DNA from: Paenibacillus bouchesdurhonensis
Lineage (GTDB): Bacteria; Bacillota; Bacilli; Paenibacillales; Paenibacillaceae
Assembly (NCBI RefSeq): GCF_900155685.1
Contig: NZ_LT732548.1
Coordinates: 2,684,256-2,748,255, forward strand
Length of the DNA: 64,000 nt
Direction: 5' to 3'
In this document: in pieces, positions 16,646 through 25,106 of the stretch
How the letters are laid out: each line of letters begins with the position of its first letter
How positions within the stretch are numbered: the stretch's first letter is position 1
Translations under genes and position numbers: made by a program
The notes under the pieces: generated by a model
The model's input: the letters and a program-made list of their open reading frames with translations, nothing else
Databases searched by the model: none
What the model was told of the DNA's origin: nothing

Positions 16646-17809
16646 ATGAAGCTGCTGTTTTTTATGCTACCATATTACGGCCATATTAACCCTACTTTAT
16701 CCGTTGCAGAGGAGCTTGTTCGCCGCGGCGAGCAAGTCGTGTACTACACGACAGAGGCGTTTGCAGGAAAGATTGACAGCACCGGGGCAGAGATTCGCAT
16801 CCTCGGTGAGGAATTCGGATTTCGAATGGAGGAAGTTGTGGATGGGCGGCTGACAGTTGCCCTTCGATCAGGTGATTTCTATGTGGAGAATCTGAGGCGC
16901 CATGTTGATAAAGCCTCCGAGCTGCTGGAGCGAGTGCGCGAGGAGAAGGCGGACGGTGTCGTATGCGATCCGATGTGCTTATGGGGACGAACGGTTGCCG
17001 AACGGCTTGAGCTGCCGCGAGCCCTATTCTTCTCAGGGATTGCCGTAACCGCGGACTCTCCCGTGTTCGACTACTTCTCCAAGTTGTTTGATGGAGATAT
17101 TCCCCAAATCGTGACGGATATGTTCCTAAAGTCAGAGCCGCTCATGCTCGCCCCGATCCCGCGGGAGTTTCAGCCGGATTCGGAGCTCTTGGCGGATACC
17201 TTTGAATTTATCGGCCCAACGATCGTGGACAGGGGGAGTGAGACGGATTTCCCGTTCGGGGAAATTGACGGCCATCCCACGATACTGATTTCACTTGGCA
17301 GCGTTCTTCATAATCCTCAGTTTTATGACCTTTGCGTCGAAGCCTTCGCGGATACGCGCTGGAAGGTCGTGATGGTCTCTAAAACGTCTCCAGAGAAGGT
17401 TCCAGCCAACTTCCTCATTTATCCCTTTGTTCCGCAATTGAACATTTTGCAGCATGCGAAGCTCTTCATATCGCATGGCGGGGTGAATTCAGTGATGGAG
17501 TCGCTTTGGTACGGCGTTCCTCTCCTGATGGTGCCCCAAAGCTCCGATCAGCCGCTTGTCGCCGCCCGTGCCGAGGCGCTGAATTTGGGAAGGAAGCTGG
17601 AGCTTGCTACGCTTACATCAAGCCAGCTGTTGGAAAGCGCCAAGGAGGTTCTCGCCAACCCCGCGATACTAGAGGGCGTACAGCAGATGCAATCGATTCT
17701 GCATAATGGCGGCGGAAGCAAGCGGGGCGCGGATGTGATTCAGCAGTATTTTGAAGAAACTAATCTTGTGAGAAAGGTTATTAGTACTCCTCCCCTATAT
17801 GAAAATTAG
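16646..17809 (+). CDS. Macrolide-type UDP-glycosyltransferase (GT1)
   Basis: The 387-residue GT-B enzyme matches the macrolide glycosyltransferase group (YjiC/OleD-like). The acceptor domain opens with LFFMLPYYGHINPTLSVAEELV (conserved GHxxP-like motif). The nucleotide-sugar site is FISHGGVNSVMESLWYGVPL followed by VPQSSDQPLVAARAEALNLG. Such enzymes attach glucose to macrolides, flavonoids or other small molecules, giving detoxification or tailoring. ATG 16646 follows GGAGAGGAGAAGG. Divergent from the AraC-type regulator. Confidence 0.9.
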   Translation: MKLLFFMLPYYGHINPTLSVAEELVRRGEQVVYYTTEAFAGKIDSTGAEIRILGEEFGFRMEEVVDGRLTVALRSGDFYVENLRRHVDKASELLERVREEKADGVVCDPMCLWGRTVAERLELPRALFFSGIAVTADSPVFDYFSKLFDGDIPQIVTDMFLKSEPLMLAPIPREFQPDSELLADTFEFIGPTIVDRGSETDFPFGEIDGHPTILISLGSVLHNPQFYDLCVEAFADTRWKVVMVSKTSPEKVPANFLIYPFVPQLNILQHAKLFISHGGVNSVMESLWYGVPLLMVPQSSDQPLVAARAEALNLGRKLELATLTSSQLLESAKEVLANPAILEGVQQMQSILHNGGGSKRGADVIQQYFEETNLVRKVISTPPLYEN

Positions 17810-17828
17810 TGTGTTGGTTATGTTTTCT

Positions 17829-17853
17829 AAGTCAGGAATAATCCTGACTTTTT
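17829..17853 (+). terminator. Terminator after glycosyltransferase gene
   Basis: AAGTCAGGA and TCCTGACTT form a perfect stem with loop ATAA, then TTTTTC. Stem and tail are the same as at 15494-15521. Confidence 0.85.
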
Positions 17854-18131
17854 CTTTTTTCAATAATCTATAGTGATTTTATGAATACTCGCTCATGCAG
17901 AAACTCCTAATGATCAATCAATCTCCAAAGCCGCTGCCATATTATTCTGTATATAGTCTGCTCTAAAATATTGAGGAAAGATGTATATTTTAAAAACTAT
18001 TTAATTAAGAACAGGAATCGACAGCATGCGACAAAGTTGATGGGGTATACTTTTGTGTAATTTGACCTAGTCCATAAGGATTAATTTCGGTTATAGTACT
18101 TTGATTTAATGTGAAAATTGGAGGGAATAGG
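17854..18131. other. A+T-rich intergenic region before TIR cassette
   Basis: No gene is supported here. There are scattered -10-like TATA stretches (such as TATACT at 18046) but no well-spaced promoter pair that I would trust. Base composition becomes A+T-rich here and stays so to about 22.1 kb, marking the left edge of the cassette. Confidence 0.4.
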
Positions 18132-20000
18132 ATGAGTGTGACCATAATTAATCCAATGCTAACCATCGGTGAAGATCAAGTGGCTGAAGCATTTTATGAT
18201 ACATTTCGTGTTGAATTAGAAGAATACACTGATGTAAGATGTCTCAAATCGGCAATGCATCTTCACACAGTTTCATTACAATCTGATGATATGATAGTTA
18301 TCTTCAACAATGACAACGAGGAATACTCCGAGAATGTTTTAGCGCTTTTGCGTCAGGCATTGGAATTAAAGTGTGTTGTAGTTCCGGTGTCGCTTTATAA
18401 TGAAACACGTACTCCGGCCAAACTCATTTCTCATCTTCAAAGTTTTGAAGTAGTTGATCAATTACGCCAAAGAAGATTAACAAATAGGAATATAGATACA
18501 ATTGCTTTTGTATTGATTAGGTTTATCATGTCAAAACTTCAACCAACGATGGCTGTTGACCGGATGGATCTCTTCATAAGTCATCGACGGGCAGATGGCG
18601 AAGAACTAGCTGCAGAATTTTATAACGAATTTAGAAGACGAGCTGATGAAGTTGAAGCTTTTAGAGACTTGATCAGTATAAAAGTAGGACAAGATGCTCA
18701 GGATGAAATAGAAAAAAATCTATATAAAAGTGACGCAGTAGTATTTATAGACACCCCTTTAAGTGGTGAATCTAAGTGGGTCAAGAAAGAGTTGCAAATT
18801 GCTTTAGGATTAAATCTGCCTATAGTTTGGGTAAAGATTGGCTCTGATTCTGAAAGAGTAAGCCTTGATGTCTTGCCGGGTGAAGAACCTCATTTTAAAT
18901 TTGAAACGCTATATGCAGATGATCTAAAAAAATCGCCTGAAATCATCGATGACATAATTGATAAAGTATTTCAGATTAGTAGGAACAATGCTATGACCGT
19001 AATAGATCATTTAAGTAGACTGCAAAAGCTTGCTAGTTCTAATAGTATTGATCTCATCCCTCTTAATAAGAGAAATATGGTGTATCAAGTCAAGATACCG
19101 AGAAGAAATAAAGAATTTCACTATTACCAGCGCCCATTAACGCACGTATTACAATTATTCGGTAGAAATCCCAAGAATGCCGACAGAGCAAGCTTTGAAC
19201 CGATGATTTCTGAACTTGGTTATCAAGCTCATCCTAATTTGGGCTACCATTTTGATTCAGGTTTATTGCTTGGTCCAAATGTATCGATGAAGACTAGGAT
19301 GGCGAATGAACCAATTTGTACTGATTCTATAGATGAATATGTAACATCTCTTCAGAAATACTTAGCATTAGATCAAAAACATCACCCGAAGAAGGGCGTT
19401 ATTATATCTGGCTCTTTTCCAGACTACGAACCTGATTATCAGCAACAGCTGACAAATGCCGTATTCTCTTTTTCTAAAGCTATATTAGACAAGGGCGGAA
19501 CCGTCATTTTTGGAAGCCATCCTACGTTTCAACCTTTGATTTTAGATCTGGCTAGAAGACAACGTGCAGATGATTATATTAACGCGGTCCATATGTATAT
19601 TTCGAAATATTTTGTGACTCAAGCTGCAGTCAGCGAGCTAGCAAATCAAGCGACAGTATTTTCAACAGATAATATTAACAATAATCGTGCAGATAGCTTA
19701 ACTCTTATGCGTCAGGCTATGATTGCAGATATGGACGCGGCAGGTATTATTTTACTTGGCGGGAAGCAGCATGGGCTATCCAAGCCAGGGATTGATGAGG
19801 AATTTGAACTTGCTCAACAGAGAGGGCTGCCTGCTTTTATTATAGGATCTGTAGGAGGGCGTTCTTCGGAATTAGCCCAAGAAATGAGCGAGCAATCCAT
19901 TGCTATTAATTCATTAACGAAAGAACAAAATGAGAAGTTATTAACAAGTTTGGATTATAGCGCGTTAGCAGATGAAATTTTGCATTCCCTAGGGTTTTGA
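18132..20000 (+). CDS. TIR-SLOG protein, probable NAD-processing effector
   Basis: The 622-residue protein starts at ATG 18132 after GGAGGGA; an in-frame GTG at 18111 has no ribosome site. Residues 1-130 look like a divergent Rossmann/TIR-like domain (MIVIFNNDNEEYSENVLALL...CVVVPVSL). Residues 145-240 are a TIR domain: MDLFISHRRADGEELAAEFY, then VVFIDTPLSGESKWVKKEL, where Glu220 sits at the NADase catalytic position. Residues 420-605 are a SLOG-like Rossmann domain (GVIISGSFPDYEP...ILDKGGTVIFGSH...AAGIILLGGKQHGLSKPGIDEEFELA). In Thoeris the SLOG domain of ThsA binds a cyclic ADP-ribose signal. Inference: SLOG senses a nucleotide and TIR consumes NAD. First gene of a three-gene cassette. Confidence 0.85.
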   Translation: MSVTIINPMLTIGEDQVAEAFYDTFRVELEEYTDVRCLKSAMHLHTVSLQSDDMIVIFNNDNEEYSENVLALLRQALELKCVVVPVSLYNETRTPAKLISHLQSFEVVDQLRQRRLTNRNIDTIAFVLIRFIMSKLQPTMAVDRMDLFISHRRADGEELAAEFYNEFRRRADEVEAFRDLISIKVGQDAQDEIEKNLYKSDAVVFIDTPLSGESKWVKKELQIALGLNLPIVWVKIGSDSERVSLDVLPGEEPHFKFETLYADDLKKSPEIIDDIIDKVFQISRNNAMTVIDHLSRLQKLASSNSIDLIPLNKRNMVYQVKIPRRNKEFHYYQRPLTHVLQLFGRNPKNADRASFEPMISELGYQAHPNLGYHFDSGLLLGPNVSMKTRMANEPICTDSIDEYVTSLQKYLALDQKHHPKKGVIISGSFPDYEPDYQQQLTNAVFSFSKAILDKGGTVIFGSHPTFQPLILDLARRQRADDYINAVHMYISKYFVTQAAVSELANQATVFSTDNINNNRADSLTLMRQAMIADMDAAGIILLGGKQHGLSKPGIDEEFELAQQRGLPAFIIGSVGGRSSELAQEMSEQSIAINSLTKEQNEKLLTSLDYSALADEILHSLGF

Positions 20001-20013
20001 TGGGGGTTCAATT

Positions 20014-20097
20014 ATGGTTAGACAACAGGAGATGGAAGTCATGAAGAAAAAGTCTATTTTACAGAATAAGTTTAAAGAGAGAGGGAGAGTGGGATGA
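20014..20097 (+). CDS. Possible 27-residue coupled leader peptide
   Basis: ATG 20014 follows TGGGGG, and the frame (MVRQQEMEVMKKKSILQNKF..., basic and helical) ends in a TGA that overlaps the ATG of the membrane-protein gene as ATGA. This is a coupling arrangement and fills the only gap of the cassette. It may be a real small protein or merely a translational leader; there is no homology support. Confidence 0.3.
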   Translation: MVRQQEMEVMKKKSILQNKFKERGRVG

Positions 20098-21509
20098 AGA
20101 AACCACAGTATGATATTACTAGATATTTATGTGCAGCAGCTGAAATAAGTCCAAAATTTAGAATTAAAGTCTTTGAACAAATTATCGATAATACAACTCG
20201 ATTTGTAGCACCCTCATATGGCGTTGATGTTCCTCTTGTTGTTAGACATTGTTTGCGCGGTCAGATGAGGGATTTTATTGTGGAAGCTATCATGTCTCTT
20301 GTTATTTTGTGGGCTTTTATTTCTTCCTTTGCATCTCATGGTGTTCTGCTGGGGATTCCCCACTTTGTGGTAACCCTTGTTACATATCCTTTATTTATTT
20401 CGTTTCTACTAAGATGGTGTAATTTATACATAGGTTATCGAATTGTTGCTAAAGATTTGAAGTATATGGAGGGGAAGGACGACAAAAGATCATTCATAGA
20501 AGCGCAATTTAAACCTCGTATTAAAGAATTAGAAAAGCTGCAAGTCGGCAATGTTGTCTATTATAGTGGATACAATCCATTTGTAGGTTCGGGAGATTAT
20601 ATGGATGGATGGTCATTCGTTTGTAGTACAGCTAAAACAGAAGGACTCGGATCAGAGCAGGCTGATATCTCATTACATGCTTTATATAATTATATTAATA
20701 AGAAGATGAATTCCTTACAGATTCGAAATTTAACTGTTCAGGATATGGTTTATGTGAGCGGAAGAGACATTCGAGAGGATCATCGGTTTCTTTCGAATCC
20801 TTTTCAAGCACCAAATCCATATATTTCCGATACTCTGGTTGACGAAATTAAGGAAAGTCAGCAAGAAAATGTTCGCTATTATCAATCGGTACAAGTAGTA
20901 GGCTGGCAAGGGAATTTCGTACTATCCTCATTTTTTAGGATACATAAAAATGATAAACATCTATTTATAGAGGCTAATTACTATGTTCTACCTCCCTTAG
21001 AGTCAGAATTTTATGAAATTGATCAGCTTAATTCATCCATTCCTCTTGGACGCATTGTTAAAATGGGGATTTCTTCGGTACTTCCCGCTATTTTTTATCT
21101 GCCATTTTCGCCAATTCGTGCTATTCGGAATGGAACAGCCTTTTTGGCTAGTTGGAAGGGCAAGAAAGATGACGTTAAGCAAGTTAGTGAAAATCAAAGA
21201 TTCGATTATGGAGCATATGAAAGTATAAGGGAAATGGCTGCTACCGATAAGATGCAGAATTTCTTTCAAAAATCCGATTTGGCTATGTACAAGAAACAAA
21301 TTGAGCGTTGCTTTACAGACAGTATAATAGAGTTTCTAGATAGCCAAGGTGTGGATGTTTCGGAATTTGTTCAACGGAAAGAATCGATTATTAATCAGGG
21401 AATTATGATCAATGGCGGTTCGTTCTCCGCTGATAACGTATCTGTTGGCAATCAAACCAACACGATTATAAATCAAGTAAAGAGCGCTTTTCAAAATAGT
21501 GCGGTCTAG
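20094..21509 (+). CDS. Membrane protein of TIR cassette with INGG-VSVGN tail
   Basis: The 471-residue protein is not recognised. It has two adjacent membrane segments near residues 63-88 and 90-115 (FIVEAIMSLVILWAFI, FVVTLVTYPLFISFLL), a large cytoplasmic mixed region, a weaker hydrophobic stretch around 310-330, and a C-terminal tail reading GIMINGGSFSADNVSVGN. Nearly the same motif opens the next protein. The two-helix plan recalls 2TM (SLATT-like) effector domains that accompany SLOG and nucleotide-signal systems, but I cannot show homology. ATG 20094 follows GAGGGAGAG. A membrane effector or anchoring subunit is the best guess. Confidence 0.75.
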   Translation: MKKPQYDITRYLCAAAEISPKFRIKVFEQIIDNTTRFVAPSYGVDVPLVVRHCLRGQMRDFIVEAIMSLVILWAFISSFASHGVLLGIPHFVVTLVTYPLFISFLLRWCNLYIGYRIVAKDLKYMEGKDDKRSFIEAQFKPRIKELEKLQVGNVVYYSGYNPFVGSGDYMDGWSFVCSTAKTEGLGSEQADISLHALYNYINKKMNSLQIRNLTVQDMVYVSGRDIREDHRFLSNPFQAPNPYISDTLVDEIKESQQENVRYYQSVQVVGWQGNFVLSSFFRIHKNDKHLFIEANYYVLPPLESEFYEIDQLNSSIPLGRIVKMGISSVLPAIFYLPFSPIRAIRNGTAFLASWKGKKDDVKQVSENQRFDYGAYESIREMAATDKMQNFFQKSDLAMYKKQIERCFTDSIIEFLDSQGVDVSEFVQRKESIINQGIMINGGSFSADNVSVGNQTNTIINQVKSAFQNSAV

Positions 21510-21517
21510 GAGGCTTT

Positions 21518-22069
21518 ATGCACAACAATAATAATAAGGGAATTATCGTTAATGGCGGGCAGTTTCATGCAAATGTAGTCTCGGTAGGGAATATAAATAT
21601 GAATAATCATTCTGATGAACCACAACTGCCCATTCAGGGGAGTTGTTCAGGATATAAATATGATGTTGCATTTTCTTTTGCCGGAGAAGACCGCAGTTAT
21701 GTAGAGATTATTGCAAAGGAATTAAAGACTAAAGGGATTAAAGTGTTTTACGATGAGTTTGAAGAATTATCTTTATGGGGAAAAGACTTATTTGTGTATT
21801 TGGATCAGTTATATCAAAATAGCGCAACTTATTGTGTAATGTTTATTTCCGAAATTTATACGAAGAAAGCTTGGTGTGATCTTGAACGTAATAGCGCTAT
21901 GTACAGACAATACCTGAACGGTGAATACATCCTGCCTGTCCGTTTGGATGGAACAGAAATCCACGGAATTACGGATAGACATGGATATTTGGAGGCGAAG
22001 AATTATAGCCCAGTTCAATTAGCAGAAGCTATAATTACGAAATTAAGTAAAACAAGGGGAATCAAGTAA
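21518..22069 (+). CDS. TIR-domain protein with INGG-VSVGN N-terminus
   Basis: The 183-residue protein begins with NKGIIVNGGQFHANVVSVGN, matching the tail of the preceding protein. A complete TIR domain follows from about residue 47: YDVAFSFAGEDRSYVEIIAKE, FYDEFEELSLWGKDL, and YCVMFISEIYTKKAWCDLE. Glu123 in WCxxE is the catalytic glutamate of TIR NAD hydrolases/cyclases. In Thoeris, a separate TIR protein (ThsB) makes the signal; this gene fits that role by size and context (inference). ATG 21518 lies 8 bases after the preceding stop, with TAGGAGG. Confidence 0.88.
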   Translation: MHNNNNKGIIVNGGQFHANVVSVGNINMNNHSDEPQLPIQGSCSGYKYDVAFSFAGEDRSYVEIIAKELKTKGIKVFYDEFEELSLWGKDLFVYLDQLYQNSATYCVMFISEIYTKKAWCDLERNSAMYRQYLNGEYILPVRLDGTEIHGITDRHGYLEAKNYSPVQLAEAIITKLSKTRGIK

Positions 22070-22291
22070 TCGTATTATTGAGCTTATCGTGTACGAATGA
22101 AATTCACCAATGATTTGTAACATAAAAGTAGGTTAACACGGTGATCGTTAATCCTCTAACGGACTGAGTTTTTCATTCATTTTAGGGTATGTTAAACTCA
22201 TGAATAACAGAAAATACCTCAATGCATGGATTTGACGAGACTATGCCAAGGTCTAAATTTCAAAAAAGACTGAAGAAATGTGGAGAATACG

Positions 22292-23779
22292 ATGACCGAC
22301 AATAAAACAACTGTAGAAGCAGGATGGAACTTTGATAACAGCTATGCTCGGCTGCCGGACATATTTTATACTTTGCAAAATCCGACGCCTGTACGCGAGC
22401 CGAAGCTGGTCGTGTTCAATGAATCGCTTGCAGAATCCCTCGGGCTGAATGCCCAAGCGCTGCAAGACGGTGAGGGCACAGCTGTGCTCGCTGGCAATGA
22501 AATACCCGAAGGCGCTCTGCCCCTAGCCCAAGCGTATGCGGGTCATCAGTTCGGCCATTTCACGATGCTGGGCGATGGACGGGCCGTATTGCTTGGAGAA
22601 CAGGTAACATCGCAAGGCGAACGGGTCGATATCCAGTTTAAAGGCTCTGGCCGAACGCCTTATTCTCGTGGCGGCGATGGCCGCGCGGTGCTTGGGCCAA
22701 TGCTGCGCGAGTATATTATCAGCGAAGCGATGCACGCGCTTGGCATTCCGACGACACGCAGCCTTGCGGTGGTGACGACGGGTCAGCCGGTCATGCGCGA
22801 GTCGGAGCAGATCGGCGCAATATTGACTCGTGTGGCAGCTAGTCATATCCGTGTCGGCACCTTTCAGTATGCCGCAGGTCGAGGGGAGCGCGAAGAGCTT
22901 CGTGCCTTGGCGGATTATACGCTGCAAAGACATTATCCCGAAGCGGTGGCCAATGCGGAGAATGGCGACAATCGTTATTTAACTTTGCTGCATGAAGTGA
23001 TTAGCCGCCAAGCCAAGCTGATCGCGAAATGGCAGCTGGTCGGCTTTATCCACGGCGTGATGAATACCGATAACATGACGCTGAGTGGAGAGACGATCGA
23101 CTATGGGCCTTGCGCGTTTATGGACGCTTATGATCCGGCAACCGTGTTCAGCTCCATTGATCGTGAGGGGCGCTATGCCTACGGCAATCAACCCTATATC
23201 GGGGCATGGAACCTCGCTAGATTAGCGGAGTCCTTGCTCCCGCTGCTGCATGACGATGAGGAACAGGCATTGAAGCTTGCGGAAGAAGCCATTGGCGGCT
23301 TTACCGAGCAGTTTCATAATCACTGGCTGACCGGAATGAGAGCGAAGCTGGGGCTCTTTAACGTGGAACCGGACGATGAAGCCCTCGTTAAAGAACTCCT
23401 GAAGCTGATGCACAAGCACCGTGCAGACTACACAAATACATTCAGAGCTTTAACCTTCGGCAGCTGGCGGGATGCGGCACTGTTTGAGGATACGGAGTTC
23501 GAGCCGTGGCTGCAGCGTTGGCAATCGAGATTAGACAGGCAGGCGGAGAGCAAGGAAGCTTCGCAGCAACGGATGCGAGACAGCAACCCTGCGGTCATCC
23601 CCCGCAATCATCGGGTGGAAGAAGCTCTCGAGGCAGCGGAAAAGAATGGGGATTACAGCGTGCTGGAGCGCCTGCTCAGCGTTCTCGCCAACCCTTATGC
23701 GCATACAGCGGAACAGGAGGAATATTGTAAACTTCCTGAGCCATCCCAGCGTCCATACCGAACTTATTGCGGGACATGA
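22292..23779 (+). CDS. selO: SelO/YdiU protein adenylyltransferase (AMPylase)
   Basis: The 495-residue pseudokinase-fold enzyme transfers AMP to Ser/Thr/Tyr of target proteins. Family landmarks are [58 protein letters not shown] and the C-terminal YRTYCGT, where the penultimate segment carries Cys in place of the selenocysteine found in some homologues. I chose ATG 22292 after GTGGAG; the in-frame GTG 22280 is an alternative. Base composition returns to the genomic level here, so the TIR cassette ends upstream. Terminator at 23814. Confidence 0.93.
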   Translation: MTDNKTTVEAGWNFDNSYARLPDIFYTLQNPTPVREPKLVVFNESLAESLGLNAQALQDGEGTAVLAGNEIPEGALPLAQAYAGHQFGHFTMLGDGRAVLLGEQVTSQGERVDIQFKGSGRTPYSRGGDGRAVLGPMLREYIISEAMHALGIPTTRSLAVVTTGQPVMRESEQIGAILTRVAASHIRVGTFQYAAGRGEREELRALADYTLQRHYPEAVANAENGDNRYLTLLHEVISRQAKLIAKWQLVGFIHGVMNTDNMTLSGETIDYGPCAFMDAYDPATVFSSIDREGRYAYGNQPYIGAWNLARLAESLLPLLHDDEEQALKLAEEAIGGFTEQFHNHWLTGMRAKLGLFNVEPDDEALVKELLKLMHKHRADYTNTFRALTFGSWRDAALFEDTEFEPWLQRWQSRLDRQAESKEASQQRMRDSNPAVIPRNHRVEEALEAAEKNGDYSVLERLLSVLANPYAHTAEQEEYCKLPEPSQRPYRTYCGT

Positions 23780-23813
23780 TTGAAACGGTTCCAACATAGA
23801 ATTTCCAGAGTAC

Positions 23814-23845
23814 AAAGGGCTTGAGTCTCAAGCCCTTTTTTTTGC
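23814..23845 (+). terminator. selO terminator, insertion site of the group II intron
   Basis: GGGCTTGA pairs with TCAAGCCC, followed by TTTTTTTTGC. The intron 5' end begins a few bases later, which is the target preference of bacterial class C (group IIC) introns. Confidence 0.9.
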
Positions 23846-24189
23846 TGCGTGTGCCCAGAAGCACGCATTCTCTAACCGATGAAAGTCCGGTCACGGGAGG
23901 AGCCAAGTCCCCGCGTAGCTAGGATACTTGCGGATGGCGAAATCTGTACGTAAAAGCATATCGACGAAAGTACCTGTCAGAGACAGGGCGAGCAATATAC
24001 CAGGCCGCAACATGAAGTGAATCCTGCCGCATCGTCAAAAAGGCCTCGCAAGAGGGAAAAGAGGAAGCCGAATCTCGGCAACTTGGATGAAGGCTACGGA
24101 AGCTGCTTGGAACCTGGAGCGGCAGCGAAGAATCCTCCGGCGTAAGGGGAGCGGCATGATATAGGCTAGACATCCTGTGGGAAGCATGG

Positions 24190-24460
24190 CCGAGAGTGCG
24201 AGCGAATAATGGCTCGTCTGGAGTTGACGGGGAGACGTTAGCAGACATTAGAAAATGGGGAGAAATATTCTTCGTGCAGGAATGTCATCGACTTCTTAAA
24301 GAAGGTAACTATCACCCGCAACCCGTAAAGCGCCACTATATTCCGAAGAAGGATGGCAAACAGCGCCGCTGGGGATTCCCACGGTTAGAGACCGCGTCAT
24401 TCAGATGGCAACCAACTGGTTATGGAACCCATCTTTGAGGCGGATTTTCAAGTGCATTAG
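24190..24460 (+). pseudogene. Group II intron reverse transcriptase fragment
   Basis: The fragment retains only the RT-0/RT-1 start: ANNGSSGVDGETLADI, LLKEGNYHPQPVKRHYIPKK, DGKQRRWGFPR. The frame then shifts: the expected continuation (LVMEPIFEADF) lies in another frame at about 24418-24450. All palm-domain motifs including YADD, the X domain and any endonuclease are gone. Confidence 0.88.
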
Positions 24461-24594
24461 AAGTTAGGTGTGAACTAATGAAATTATTTTCTTATGATAA
24501 ATTATTCGGACTTGACAATTTCACAAGTCATATAGAGGATTAATTATGGACAGCTTTTTGTATCTACTCTTATATAATAAAGAAAGGGGATTAG

Positions 24595-24780
24595 ATGATG
24601 TCTAAGTATTTTATGCTGCAGTATCTTATTTTTTTATTAATAAATATAATAATTGGGTTTGTTGCAAGTAATATGGCTGCTAAAAGAGGGCTCTTAAAAA
24701 TACCTGCTTATTTTGTAGGCTTTTTTGGTTCTTTTTTAGCCTTGCTAATTATCGCAATGTTTCCCAAAAGAATGGAGTAA
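24595..24780 (+). CDS. Small membrane protein inside the intron remnant
   Basis: The 61-residue protein has two hydrophobic helices (YLIFLLINIIIGFVA and AYFVGFFGSFLALLIIAM) with a basic loop (AAKRGLLK). ATG 24595 follows AAGGGGA. The surrounding 24450-24790 stretch is A+T-rich and unlike the intron RNA around it, so it seems to have replaced the deleted RT segment. The family is not recognised; small two-helix proteins of this kind can be toxins, transport regulators or membrane modulators. Confidence 0.6.
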   Translation: MMSKYFMLQYLIFLLINIIIGFVASNMAAKRGLLKIPAYFVGFFGSFLALLIIAMFPKRME

Positions 24781-25106
24781 TTTGTTTGCGAACGACAGCG
24801 TGCATCACCTTTATCGAAGTTTAGGCTCGCCCCCCTAGAGCGAGTTTCGTTTGGAGAACAACACATTAAGATAATTAAGAAGAAGTTCCAGTAGTACATC
24901 CATCCGGTGTACCTTGTAGACGAGGCCCGAAACGAGCTGTAATCTGCATGCACATGAATGACGAACATCGGAAAGTCGTATGAGGGAAAACCTCACGTAC
25001 GGTTTGATGAGGAGGGGCAGAGTGTTCTGCCCCTTACTCTAGTTCTTTTTTTGATTTGCGGTGTGCTACACTTGAGTTATATCATTCGTGAGATTAGGAG
25101 CATCCT

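Larger units (their letters stand above)
23849..25040 (+). mobile_element. Degenerate group II intron (class C-like)
   Basis: The 5' end reads GTGTGCCCAG, and a structured domain I follows to about 24180 (CTAACCGATGAAAGTCCGGT, GGAGCCAAGTCCCCGC). The catalytic domain V is visible at about 24970-25012 (GTCGTATGAGGGAAAACC, then CACGTACGGTT), followed by a domain VI-like hairpin GGGGCAG/CTGCCCC ending near 25040. Between these, the reverse-transcriptase gene is reduced to a broken fragment and an A+T-rich segment. The exact 3' end is uncertain. It sits right behind the selO terminator, consistent with class C targeting. Confidence 0.85.
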
